From an uncultured Pelagibacteraceae bacterium (lineage in GTDB: Bacteria > Pseudomonadota > Alphaproteobacteria > Pelagibacterales > Pelagibacteraceae), in the NCBI GenBank assembly GCA_902552985.1, contig CACDII010000005.1, forward strand, positions 1 to 64,000: a stretch of DNA of 64,000 nt. Direction: 5' to 3'. Each line of letters opens with the position of its first letter. Position 1 is the stretch's first letter. A program made the position numbers and the translations under genes. This document shows positions 9,098 through 18,964 of the stretch, piece after piece. The notes under the pieces are model-generated. The model had not been told where the DNA came from, ran no database searches, and saw only the letters and a list, made by a program, of their open reading frames with translations.

Positions 9098-9685
9098 TTA
9101 AAGATTTTTATAACCGAATTCTAAAGATGCGTCAGTTATGGAGTGATACAAAGATTCACCAAAACTTCTAAGTGAAAATAATCTTAAAGTATTTGGATTA
9201 TCTTCAATCATATCGATTGTAATTGCTATTCCATTAAATATTGAGTTTACAGAATTGTTTTTTTTAAAACCGTTAAAATTAAAAGGACATCCTTTTTTCA
9301 AAACTTCTTTAATATTCTGTCCCTCTATTTGAATTATAGCTCGTGAATGTGATAGATCGGTTACAGCAAAATCTGTTTCTTTAAATGATTCTAAAATTTT
9401 ATTAAATAAGTCTTTTTTAGTTGATACTAAAAGCCAATTTTTTGGACCATTCCATAAAATTCTCGTATCATTGTTGCTAACTACATTTTGAGGTTCATTT
9501 TTTAACTTTAAATTATCAATATTTATATTTTCAAAGGAAACTGTAGAATTTTTATACTGAACAATTTGAACAATAAGCATATTTTTAATTTCTAAAATTT
9601 TTAATAAATTTTCTTCGCTTTTATTCTCATAGTTTCCGTAATGACCTGTTTTGTGAATATGATTTAAAGCAGATACTGATGTCAT
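9098..9685 (-). CDS. soxG: Sarcosine oxidase gamma subunit-like (or N-methylglutamate dehydrogenase subunit)
   Basis: Position after the alpha-subunit gene and size; LWNGPKNWLLVST, VTDLSHSRAIIQIEG typical of SoxG. Confidence 0.75.
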   Translation of the reverse strand: MTSVSALNHIHKTGHYGNYENKSEENLLKILEIKNMLIVQIVQYKNSTVSFENINIDNLKLKNEPQNVVSNNDTRILWNGPKNWLLVSTKKDLFNKILESFKETDFAVTDLSHSRAIIQIEGQNIKEVLKKGCPFNFNGFKKNNSVNSIFNGIAITIDMIEDNPNTLRLFSLRSFGESLYHSITDASLEFGYKNL

Positions 9686-12678
9686 GATCTAACCCTTTCG
9701 CCTTTTGGATCTACATAATGAGATGATACAATTTCAACCGGTATTGTTTTGTTTTTTAGTGGAGATAATGCAAAAAGTTTTTGTCCAATCATATTTTTTC
9801 CATCTTTTATTATAGCAAGTGAAAATGGATTGTCATATTCAACGCTCCAACATGATGCGGATACGTGACCTAATTTAGGATTTGGAAGTTTCGCTTTGGC
9901 ATCCTTAACTATGTACGAACCTTCTGGAATGCTCGTTTTTTTATCAAGTGGAACAACGCCAACTACTTTCTGTCTATCGGACTCAATATAAGCTTTTTTG
10001 CTTAAAGATCTTTTTCCAATAAAATCTTTCTTCTTGCTAACTAATCCTTCTAATGAGTTGTCATAGGGGATTGTGCGTCCATCTAGTTCTGATCCTGCAA
10101 CATGTCCCATTTCAATTCTTAAGGTTGACAAAGCTTCTGTTCCATATGGTTGAATATTAAATTCTTTTCCAATTTCCATAATTTTTTCCCACATAAAGTT
10201 ACCATTATCTGACTCAACATTTACCTCATAAGCAAGTTCACCAGAGAATGAAATCCTGAAAATTTTTGCATTAACTCCAAATAAATTGCCTTCCATATAT
10301 CCCATGAATGGTAAACCTTGATTTGAGACATCTAGATCTGGAAATAATTTTTGTAATACATCTCTAGATCTTGGTCCTGCTATTGCAGCACCAGCCCATT
10401 GTTCAGTAGATGAAACAACATTTACATTTAATTCTGGCCATACTAATTGTAAATAATATTCTAGATGAGATAAAACATTTGCAGCTTGAGCAGTTGTAGT
10501 TGTCATATGATAATGATTTTCTGAAATTCTAGTTGTTGTACCATCGTCCATTACAATTCCATCTTCTCGTAACATCACTCCATATCTAGCTTTGCCAACA
10601 GGCAATTTAAGCCATGCATTTGTATATACTCGATTTAAAAATTCTGCTGAGTCAGGTCCTTTAATATCAATTTTTCCTAAAGTTGTTACATCGCATACTC
10701 CAACATTTTTTCTAACATTTTTTGCTTCTCTCTTTGAAGCTTCAAATAAATTTTCATTTCCTTGTTTATAGTATCTTGGACGTAACCAAACACCCGCATC
10801 TACGAAAACTGCATTATTTTTTTCATGCCAATAATGCATTGGTGATTTTCTAGTTGGTTTAGAATGTTTTCCAACTTCTCTACCAACAATAGCTCCAATT
10901 GAAACTGGAGTATAAGGCGGTCTAAAAGTAGTATGACCAACTTGTGGTACCAATTTATTTTCAACATCTGAAACTAGTTGTAATCCATTAAGATTGCTTG
11001 TCTTACCTTGATCTGTAGCCATTCCTAATGTTGTATATCTTTTAACATGTTCAATTGATCTATATCCTTCTCTTAAAGCAAGATGAATATCAGACACAGC
11101 AACATCATTTTGGAAATCTAAAAATCTTTTATAATCCTTACCTTCTGGTAAAGGTACACACCAAAATTTATCATGATTAGAAGATTTTTTTTCTGTAACA
11201 GTAGGTATTGTAACTGTATTATCTTTGTTTGTTATTTTCTTAGATAATTCACTTCCTTTTTCAAAAGATGTTTTTAATGTTTCTTCTAATGTAAAAACCC
11301 CGTTAGCTGATCCCAATGTTGTTTCTTTTTGTTTTGATTGACTTGGAACAAATGCATCAATTTCTTGATTAAATTTTGTTTTATTTCCAGATTGAGAAGC
11401 TAAATGAATTGTTGGTGTCCAAAAACCTGACACGCAAATACAATCACATTTTATATTTTCAATACTAGTTAAATTTTTTTTATCCTCAGAAATTTTAGCA
11501 ATATCTGCAGAACTAACTTTTTTATAACCTTTAGCTGTGACTACAACATAAGAAAATTTTATATTTATTTTCAATTCTTTAGCCTCTTTTGTAATTTCTG
11601 AATTTGTATCTTGTCTTGTGTCTAAAACGATTGGATCTATTCCATTTTTTTTAAATTCTATCGCCGTCTCGTATCCACTATCATTATTTGTAAATACAAT
11701 TGGTTTTTTTCCAACTAAAACCCCATAAATTTTTAAATATTCCTTTGCCGCAGAAGAAAGCATAACTCCCGGGGTATCATTATTTCCAAAAACTAAAGGT
11801 CTCTCAATTGATCCTGATGATATAACTACTTCTTTTGCACGTATATACCATAGCCTCTGTTTAGGAATATATTTGTCAGTTTTAGGCAGATGATCACTTA
11901 CTCTTTCAGACATAACAAGCATATTATGATCATAATAACCAAAAACTTGAGATCTGTTTTTCACAATTACATTTGGCATTGACTTGAGTTCAGAAATTAT
12001 TTTTTCTGCCCACTCTTTACCTGTTTGATTTCCAATTGTTACATCGCTGGTTAGTAGACTTCCGCCAAATCTCGATTTATCTTCAGCTAAAATAACTTTT
12101 GCACCATTTTGTGCTGCCGCATAAGCACTTGCCAGACCAGAAGGTCCTGATCCTGCTATTAAAAGGTCACAATATTCATATTTATGTTCATACCTTTCTT
12201 TATCATGTTTAATAGAAGCTGCTCCAAAACCTGCGGCTTTTCTTATAATTGGTTCATAAACTTTATACCAAAAACTTTTAGGCCACATAAAAGTTTTATA
12301 ATAAAAACCTGCAGGAAAAAATTTATTTAAGAAATTATTAATGGCTCCAATATCAAAATCTACATTTGGCCAACAGTTTACACTTTTTGCTTCTAATCCC
12401 TCAAACAATTCCTGTTCTGTTGCTCTTACATTAGGATCAACTTCATGATTTCTATTCATTTGCACTATTGCATAAGGTTCATCTACACCTGCCCCAAAAA
12501 ATCCTCTAGGTCTATGATATTTAAAACTTCTACCAATTAGATGAACTCCATTTGCAATTAGAGCTGAAGCTAAAGTATCACCTTCGTAACCAAAATATTT
12601 TTTTCCATTAAACTTAAATGAAATTTTTTTATTTCTATTTATTAAACCACCTTTATTTAAACGAAAATTTTCTGTCAT
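9682..12678 (-). CDS. soxA: Sarcosine oxidase alpha subunit-like (FAD/NAD + GcvT domains)
   Basis: 998 aa; 2Fe-2S-like N-terminal domain (YEGDTLASALIANGVHLIGRSFKYHRPRGFFGAGVDEP), Rossmann fold (LLIAGSGPSGLASAYAAAQNG), C-terminal GcvT (GFSGELAYEV-like ISFSGELAYEVNV). Confidence 0.85.
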   Translation of the reverse strand: MTENFRLNKGGLINRNKKISFKFNGKKYFGYEGDTLASALIANGVHLIGRSFKYHRPRGFFGAGVDEPYAIVQMNRNHEVDPNVRATEQELFEGLEAKSVNCWPNVDFDIGAINNFLNKFFPAGFYYKTFMWPKSFWYKVYEPIIRKAAGFGAASIKHDKERYEHKYEYCDLLIAGSGPSGLASAYAAAQNGAKVILAEDKSRFGGSLLTSDVTIGNQTGKEWAEKIISELKSMPNVIVKNRSQVFGYYDHNMLVMSERVSDHLPKTDKYIPKQRLWYIRAKEVVISSGSIERPLVFGNNDTPGVMLSSAAKEYLKIYGVLVGKKPIVFTNNDSGYETAIEFKKNGIDPIVLDTRQDTNSEITKEAKELKINIKFSYVVVTAKGYKKVSSADIAKISEDKKNLTSIENIKCDCICVSGFWTPTIHLASQSGNKTKFNQEIDAFVPSQSKQKETTLGSANGVFTLEETLKTSFEKGSELSKKITNKDNTVTIPTVTEKKSSNHDKFWCVPLPEGKDYKRFLDFQNDVAVSDIHLALREGYRSIEHVKRYTTLGMATDQGKTSNLNGLQLVSDVENKLVPQVGHTTFRPPYTPVSIGAIVGREVGKHSKPTRKSPMHYWHEKNNAVFVDAGVWLRPRYYKQGNENLFEASKREAKNVRKNVGVCDVTTLGKIDIKGPDSAEFLNRVYTNAWLKLPVGKARYGVMLREDGIVMDDGTTTRISENHYHMTTTTAQAANVLSHLEYYLQLVWPELNVNVVSSTEQWAGAAIAGPRSRDVLQKLFPDLDVSNQGLPFMGYMEGNLFGVNAKIFRISFSGELAYEVNVESDNGNFMWEKIMEIGKEFNIQPYGTEALSTLRIEMGHVAGSELDGRTIPYDNSLEGLVSKKKDFIGKRSLSKKAYIESDRQKVVGVVPLDKKTSIPEGSYIVKDAKAKLPNPKLGHVSASCWSVEYDNPFSLAIIKDGKNMIGQKLFALSPLKNKTIPVEIVSSHYVDPKGERVRS

Positions 12679-12680
12679 CT

Positions 12681-12947
12681 TTATATTCCTTCATTTGCTT
12701 TGAAAGTTCTAAATATTTCATGTGTTAAAGTATCTCTTTCAACTTTAATCCATTGTCTACATCCAGAAATATGCTGCCATAATTCAAGATGCTTCCCTCG
12801 TGGACTTTTTCGTAAATAAACAAAATTATCCCAATCCTGATCTGAAATTTCTTTATTTAATTCTGGTCTTTTAATTGTTGCGTCACCACCGTACGAAAAT
12901 TCATTTTGAGATCTTAATCCACAGTGAGGGCATTTAATATAAAGCAT
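12681..12947 (-). CDS. soxD: Sarcosine oxidase delta subunit-like
   Basis: 88 aa, CPHCGLRSQNEFSYGGDA...W.H..GCRQWIKVERDTLTHEI, typical SoxD. Confidence 0.88.
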   Translation of the reverse strand: MLYIKCPHCGLRSQNEFSYGGDATIKRPELNKEISDQDWDNFVYLRKSPRGKHLELWQHISGCRQWIKVERDTLTHEIFRTFKANEGI

Positions 12948-14204
12948 TTATGAAATCCAAGTTTTTGTTCCTAGACCTTTTTCATCAATTAAATGTCCAG
13001 TCCTAAATCTGTTTAAACTATAACCCTCATTTAATTTGTGAGGTTTATCTTGTGCTATTGTATGAGCAAAAGTCCATCCCGATGCTGGAGTTGCTTTAAA
13101 TCCTCCGTAACACCATCCACAATTCAAGTATAAACCTTCAATATGTGTTTTATCAATAATGGGAGATCCATCCATGGACATATCCATTATTCCTCCCCAA
13201 GTTCTAAGCATTTTTAATTTGCTTAGAAATGGAAACATTGCAATTCCTTCTGTTAATACATGTTGTAAAGTTGGAAGGTTTCCTCTTTGAGCATAGCTAT
13301 TATATCCATCAAGATCTCCCCCCATAACCATCTCACCTTTATCAGATTGACTACAATAAAAATGCCCAGCTCCAAAAGTAACTACATTATCTAATATTGG
13401 TTTAATTGGTTCTGACACACACGCTTGTAAAAGATGTGTCTCTATAGGTAATGTTATATTTAATTTTTCTGCTAAAATATTTGTACTTCCAGCAACACAT
13501 AAACCTATTTTTTTTGCTTTAATTTCTCCTTTTGAAGTTCTTACTCCTAAAATTTTTCCATTAGCAATATCAAATCCAGTAACTTCGCAATTTTGAATAA
13601 TATCTACTCCCATAGAATCTGCTTGACGCGCATATCCCCAAGCAACAGCATCATGTCTAGCAGTGCCTGCACTTGGTTGCATCAATCCACCAAATATTGG
13701 AAACCTCACATTTTCAGAAAAATCTGCCATAGGTATAATTTTTTTAACTTCCTCTCTATTTAAAAGAACAGCATCAATTCCATTTAAACGCATTGAATTT
13801 CCTCTCCTAGAATAAGCGTTCATTTGTGCATCAGAGTGCGCTAGATTTATTATTCCCCTAGGAGAAAACATTACGTTAAAATTTAAATCTTGACTCATAT
13901 TTCTCCACAAATTCATTCCAAATTCACTAAAAAGACCATTTTCATCATGCATATAGTTTGATCTAATAATTGTTGTATTTCTTCCAACGTTTCCTCCGCC
14001 TATCCATCCTTTTTCTATAATGGCAACGTTTGTAATATTATGTTCTTTTGCTAAATAATATGCAGTTGCCAAACCGTGACCGCCACCACCAATAATTACA
14101 ACATCGTATTCCGCTTTGGGTGTTGGGTCCTTCCAAGCAACTTTCCATTCTTTATGGTCATTAAAGGCATTTTTAATAAGACTAAATACAGAATATTTTT
14201 GCAT
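12948..14204 (-). CDS. soxB: Sarcosine oxidase beta subunit-like
   Basis: YDVVIIGGGGHGLATAYYLAKEHNITNVAIIEKGWIGGGNVGRNTTIIRSNY, typical SoxB; first gene of the soxBDAG order. Confidence 0.87.
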   Translation of the reverse strand: MQKYSVFSLIKNAFNDHKEWKVAWKDPTPKAEYDVVIIGGGGHGLATAYYLAKEHNITNVAIIEKGWIGGGNVGRNTTIIRSNYMHDENGLFSEFGMNLWRNMSQDLNFNVMFSPRGIINLAHSDAQMNAYSRRGNSMRLNGIDAVLLNREEVKKIIPMADFSENVRFPIFGGLMQPSAGTARHDAVAWGYARQADSMGVDIIQNCEVTGFDIANGKILGVRTSKGEIKAKKIGLCVAGSTNILAEKLNITLPIETHLLQACVSEPIKPILDNVVTFGAGHFYCSQSDKGEMVMGGDLDGYNSYAQRGNLPTLQHVLTEGIAMFPFLSKLKMLRTWGGIMDMSMDGSPIIDKTHIEGLYLNCGWCYGGFKATPASGWTFAHTIAQDKPHKLNEGYSLNRFRTGHLIDEKGLGTKTWIS

Positions 14205-14342
14205 ATCTAAATTTATCGCAATAAATACATATAGTTCTTTATTTTTTTTATATATATTTTTTAGAACTTTAAAAAATCCATAAAACGAGATACTAATCCA
14301 GCTTCAAAGAAATTTGAATAAATAGAAACAGAAAAAGTCGAA

Positions 14343-16028
14343 ATGAGCAAGATAAAATCTGACATAGAAATTGCAAGAGCGGCGAAAATGAAACCCATAC
14401 AAGAAATCCTTAATGGTATTAATGTGCCAGATAAGGCCGAGGTGTACAGTCCGATAGGAAGATATATAGCAAAAATTAAACCAGAATATCTGGAAACTCT
14501 AAAAGACAAAAAAAATGGAAAATTAATTTTAGTTACAGCAATTACTCCAACTCCCGCTGGGGAAGGAAAAACAACAACATCTGTTGGTCTTTGTGATGGA
14601 CTTAATAAAATTGGAAAGAAATCAATAGTTTGTCTAAGGGAACCAAGTCTTGGACCTTCTTTTGGAATGAAAGGTGGAGCCGCCGGTGGAGGTCATGCTC
14701 AAGTTGTTCCAATGGAGCAAATTAATTTACATTTTACTGGAGATTTTCATGCAATTACTTCAGCTCATAATCTTCTTTCAGCTTTGATTGATAATCACAT
14801 CTATTGGGGAAATAAATTAAACATCGATGTAAGAAGAATTGTTTGGAAGAGAGTAATGGATATGAATGATAGATCTTTAAGATCTATAAATGTAAATTTA
14901 GGCGGAATAGCTAATGGCTATCCCAGAGAAGATGGTTTTGATATTACAGTAGCTTCTGAAATCATGGCTATTTTTTGCCTATCAAACGATTTAAAAGATT
15001 TAGAAAATAGAATAGGAAATATTACAATCGGTTATACTAGAGATAAAAAACCAATTTACGCAAAAGATTTAAATGCACAAGGTCCAATGACGGTCCTATT
15101 AAAAGATGCCATTAGACCAAATATAACTCAAACTCTGGAAAATAATCCAGCAATAATTCATGGAGGCCCTTTTGCAAACATTGCTCATGGTTGTAACTCT
15201 GTTATTGCAACTAAAACTGGATTAAAATTATCTGACTATGTTGTTACGGAAGCAGGGTTTGGTGCTGATCTAGGTGCTGAAAAATTTTTAGATATTAAAT
15301 GTAGAAAATCTGATTTAAAACCTGATTGTGTTGTAATTGTTGCTACAATAAGAGCTTTAAAAATGCATGGAGGTGTAGCAAAAGATGATCTTAAAGTAGA
15401 AAATGTGGGAGCGCTAAAAAAAGGATTAGTTAATTTAGAAAGACATATAAATAATACAAAAAAATTTAATTTACCAGTTGTTGTAGCTGTAAACCATTTC
15501 ATTTCTGATACAGAAAAAGAAGTAAATGCTTTAATTGATTTTTGTAAAAATCTTAAAATAAAAGTTTCTTTATGTACTCACTGGTCAAATGGTGGGGAAG
15601 GAACAACAGAACTTGCTAAAAATGTTGTTGAGACATGTGAAAATAATAAAGATAAATTTAAATTTTTATATGAAAACAAAATACCTTTGTTTAAAAAAAT
15701 AGAGACAATTGCTAAAGAAATTTACCATGCCAGCGAAGTAGTGGCTGATACAAAAATTAGAGATCAACTGAAAGATTTTGAAGCAAAAGGATATGGTGAC
15801 TTACCAATATGTGTTGCCAAAACACAATATAGTTTTTCAACAGACCCAAGTTTAAAAGGAGCTCCTTCTGGGCATGTGCTACCAGTTAGAGAGGTTAGAT
15901 TATCTTCAGGGGCTGAATTTATTGTTGTCATATGTGGAGCTATCATGACTATGCCTGGACTTCCAAAAGTTCCAGCAGCCGACTCCATTAAAATAAATTC
16001 TAAAGGCGATATTGAGGGATTATTTTAA
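14343..16028 (+). CDS. fhs: Formate-tetrahydrofolate ligase
   Basis: [28 protein letters not shown] and overall 561-aa FTHFS sequence. Confidence 0.95.
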   Translation: MSKIKSDIEIARAAKMKPIQEILNGINVPDKAEVYSPIGRYIAKIKPEYLETLKDKKNGKLILVTAITPTPAGEGKTTTSVGLCDGLNKIGKKSIVCLREPSLGPSFGMKGGAAGGGHAQVVPMEQINLHFTGDFHAITSAHNLLSALIDNHIYWGNKLNIDVRRIVWKRVMDMNDRSLRSINVNLGGIANGYPREDGFDITVASEIMAIFCLSNDLKDLENRIGNITIGYTRDKKPIYAKDLNAQGPMTVLLKDAIRPNITQTLENNPAIIHGGPFANIAHGCNSVIATKTGLKLSDYVVTEAGFGADLGAEKFLDIKCRKSDLKPDCVVIVATIRALKMHGGVAKDDLKVENVGALKKGLVNLERHINNTKKFNLPVVVAVNHFISDTEKEVNALIDFCKNLKIKVSLCTHWSNGGEGTTELAKNVVETCENNKDKFKFLYENKIPLFKKIETIAKEIYHASEVVADTKIRDQLKDFEAKGYGDLPICVAKTQYSFSTDPSLKGAPSGHVLPVREVRLSSGAEFIVVICGAIMTMPGLPKVPAADSIKINSKGDIEGLF

Positions 16029-16826
16029 TTAGGCTACTCTTAGGTAATTTAGCCAATTTTTTAATTCTAACATTCTAGAATCTTTTTCAGATTTTTTAAT
16101 TTCATTTTCAATAAACTTAATATGATTTTGAATCTCTAATTCATCTTTAAAACATTTTCTATCATTTATTAAACGGTCTTTTCTAAATTTTATTAAAGAA
16201 ATCATTTTATGATAAGTAATTTCAGGATGATATTGAAGCCCCCATATATTACTTAGCCCTGCTTTAAAGTGAATACTTTGTATTTTATTAATTTTATTTG
16301 AAGCCAAATGAATAGCTCCTTCGGGTAAAGAAACCACTTCATCAAAATTAAAAGCTGGAGAGTTAAATTTTTTACTTTTAGATTGATACAAAGGATGTTT
16401 TATACCATTTTCATTAATTTCAATATCTTGAGCTATTCCAATATGTGCCCCATTAATAGATTTTTTAACTGACCCTCCAGCTGCTGTTACAGCTACTTGC
16501 ATACCCCAGCATATTGCTAAAATTTTTTTTATATTTTTAAAACATTCTTTCATAAAAGAAATTTGCCTTTGAATTTCAATGCAATCATTATAAATATTTA
16601 AACTACTACCTCCCCAAATTAATCCATCATATTTTTGAATTTTGGGTAATATTTTATCAAAGCTTTTTTCTGCACATGGATTAAAAACTTCAATATTTAA
16701 ATCATTTGTATAATATGAAAGACTTTGTTTTAAACTTTCAGCATGAGTTGGAATACCTGAATTTTTAAAATTTTGATTTTCTTTTTCTAAGTTACCTTCA
16801 ACAACTAATAAATTTAGTTTTCTCAT
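16029..16826 (-). CDS. Class I glutamine amidotransferase-like protein
   Basis: Nucleophile region KILAICWGMQVAVTAAGG and WGLQYHPEITY (Cys/His/Glu triad). Confidence 0.75.
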   Translation of the reverse strand: MRKLNLLVVEGNLEKENQNFKNSGIPTHAESLKQSLSYYTNDLNIEVFNPCAEKSFDKILPKIQKYDGLIWGGSSLNIYNDCIEIQRQISFMKECFKNIKKILAICWGMQVAVTAAGGSVKKSINGAHIGIAQDIEINENGIKHPLYQSKSKKFNSPAFNFDEVVSLPEGAIHLASNKINKIQSIHFKAGLSNIWGLQYHPEITYHKMISLIKFRKDRLINDRKCFKDELEIQNHIKFIENEIKKSEKDSRMLELKNWLNYLRVA

Positions 16827-17983
16827 AAGAATAATTTTCCACTTATGCTATGTTCGTACAAAATTTTCATGTCGTCAATTGTCATTTTTTTAGGATTTGT
16901 GGCCGTTGATGGATCGTCTAAAGCCATTTGTGATAGTTTATCTATATTAATTTTTTTTATCTCTAAAACATCTGATAGTTTATGTGGAATATTTAGCTTT
17001 TTTCTTAAATCTAAAATCCAGTTTACAAAACTTTCAAATTTTTTTTCTAAATTAAGCTCATCACAAATTGATATAATTCTATCTTCAATTAAGTTTTTAT
17101 TAAATGTCAAAACATAAGGCATAAAAATTGCATTTGATAAACCGTGATGAATATTAAATTGCGCATTTATTGGATGACTTAAAGAATGAATTGCTCCTAA
17201 ACCTTTTTGAAAAGCAGTTGATCCCATGCACGAAGCAGCTAATAAATTTTGCCTTGCTTCTATATTTTTGCCGTCTTTAAAAGCTGTAACTAGGGAAGTT
17301 TTAATTAATTTAATACCTTCTTTGGCAATTCCATCAGCCATTGGATGAAAACCTGGAGCACAAAATGCTTCTAGATTATGCGCTAGTGCATCCATACCTG
17401 TTGCTGCAGTTAATCTAGGCGAAAGATCTAAAGTTAATGTTGGATCTAAAATTACTATGGAAGGTAAAAATTTTGGATGAAATATAATTTTTTTTATTCC
17501 AGTTTTTTTATTTATAATTGCCGAAGCTCTGCCAGTTTCCGATCCTGTTCCTGCCGTTGTTGGTATTGCGATAATAGGAGCAATTTTATCTTCATTTGCT
17601 CTTTTCCAGTATTCTCCAATATCTTCAAAGTCCCAGATGGGTCGAGTTTGTGCACACATAAATGCAATTGCTTTTCCAACATCAAGCGCACTTCCACCAC
17701 CTACTGCGATAACTCCATCGCATTTATTTTTATTAAATTCAATAACTCCCTCATCAACATTTTCACCTATTGGATTTCCAGAGAAATTTGAAAAAATACT
17801 TAGCTTATTAAATTTTTTTTCTAGTTTGGATATAATATTTAAAATAAATGGCAAATTTATAAGATCTTTATCGGTTACAAATAATGGTTTATCGATCTTT
17901 AAATTTTCACAAGCAATAGATAAATCATGAGTTCTATTTTTACCAACCCAAACTGTGGTTGGATAATTCCAATTAAATTTCAT
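16823..17983 (-). CDS. Iron-containing alcohol dehydrogenase
   Basis: GVIAVGGGSALDVGKAIA, AIPTTAGTGSETG, HSLSHPINAQFNIHHGLSNAI metal-binding region. Confidence 0.88.
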   Translation of the reverse strand: MKFNWNYPTTVWVGKNRTHDLSIACENLKIDKPLFVTDKDLINLPFILNIISKLEKKFNKLSIFSNFSGNPIGENVDEGVIEFNKNKCDGVIAVGGGSALDVGKAIAFMCAQTRPIWDFEDIGEYWKRANEDKIAPIIAIPTTAGTGSETGRASAIINKKTGIKKIIFHPKFLPSIVILDPTLTLDLSPRLTAATGMDALAHNLEAFCAPGFHPMADGIAKEGIKLIKTSLVTAFKDGKNIEARQNLLAASCMGSTAFQKGLGAIHSLSHPINAQFNIHHGLSNAIFMPYVLTFNKNLIEDRIISICDELNLEKKFESFVNWILDLRKKLNIPHKLSDVLEIKKINIDKLSQMALDDPSTATNPKKMTIDDMKILYEHSISGKLFL

Positions 17984-17992
17984 AATTATTTA

Positions 17993-18955
17993 TTATTGAG
18001 TGATGTTTAGTTTTTTATTTTTTAATAATGCCCTAAGTAAATTAATCATTAAAGGAATTTTTTTTTTGTTAATCTTCTTATATATAAATGGTGCAATCTC
18101 TCTTGCTAGTTGTTCACCTTCCACTGTGTCCTTAGGCATAAATCTTTTTTTTGCTGTTTTAAAAGTGAATCCTTTACCTAAATAACTTCCCATTTTGCTA
18201 TTTCTTCCACCAGCTGCACTAACATATAAATCTCCCACTCCTGCTAAACCTTCTATAGTTTTTTCTTTTCCTTTAAAATATTTAATTAAATATTTCATTT
18301 CAATTAATGATTTTTGAAATAGATTAGATGATGTATTTAAACTTTGACCTGATCCAATTATCATAGAATAAATATTTTTTATAGCCGAACAAACTTCGAC
18401 CCCAACTACATCCCTCGAATATTCAATTAAGTAATATTTTGTGGATATTTTTTTTCCTATTTTTTTTGCAATATTAATATTCTTATTTGCTATAATTACA
18501 TGTGTTTGATTTTTTTTTGCAAGTTCTTTAGCCAAACACGGTCCTTTTAAAATAGAAACATTGATTCCTTTGTGATTTTTTTTAAGCTGTTCAGGTATTG
18601 TTAAAACTCTATTACTTTTTTTTTCGTATTTTAAACCCTTGGTAAGAACCAATACAGGGCTTTTAATTTTTAAATTTTTTAATTCTTTGCCTATAAAATC
18701 AATTCCTGGGAGACTTAAAGCAATCACTATTAGGTCAAATTTTTCTTTTAATAAATCTTTAGAATATTTTCTAAATTTTAATTTTTTTGGGAGTTTCATT
18801 TTTAAACTTGAATGAAATTTATTTTTTGATGATAATTCTTTAATAAATATCTTGCTATAAGGTTCAGTGATTGTAACTTGGTTATTATTCTCAAGGCACG
18901 GTATTGTAAATGCCGACCCCATTGCTCCACCACCTATAACTAAAATTTTTGTCAT
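17993..18955 (-). CDS. NAD(P)-dependent glycerol-3-phosphate dehydrogenase (GpsA) family
   Basis: GGGAMGSAFTIPCLENNNQVTI, SILKGPCLAKELA, GVEVCSAIKNIYSMIIG, EGLAGVGDLYVSAAGGRNSKMG. Confidence 0.75.
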   Translation of the reverse strand: MTKILVIGGGAMGSAFTIPCLENNNQVTITEPYSKIFIKELSSKNKFHSSLKMKLPKKLKFRKYSKDLLKEKFDLIVIALSLPGIDFIGKELKNLKIKSPVLVLTKGLKYEKKSNRVLTIPEQLKKNHKGINVSILKGPCLAKELAKKNQTHVIIANKNINIAKKIGKKISTKYYLIEYSRDVVGVEVCSAIKNIYSMIIGSGQSLNTSSNLFQKSLIEMKYLIKYFKGKEKTIEGLAGVGDLYVSAAGGRNSKMGSYLGKGFTFKTAKKRFMPKDTVEGEQLAREIAPFIYKKINKKKIPLMINLLRALLKNKKLNITQ

Positions 18956-18964
18956 AACAAAAAA

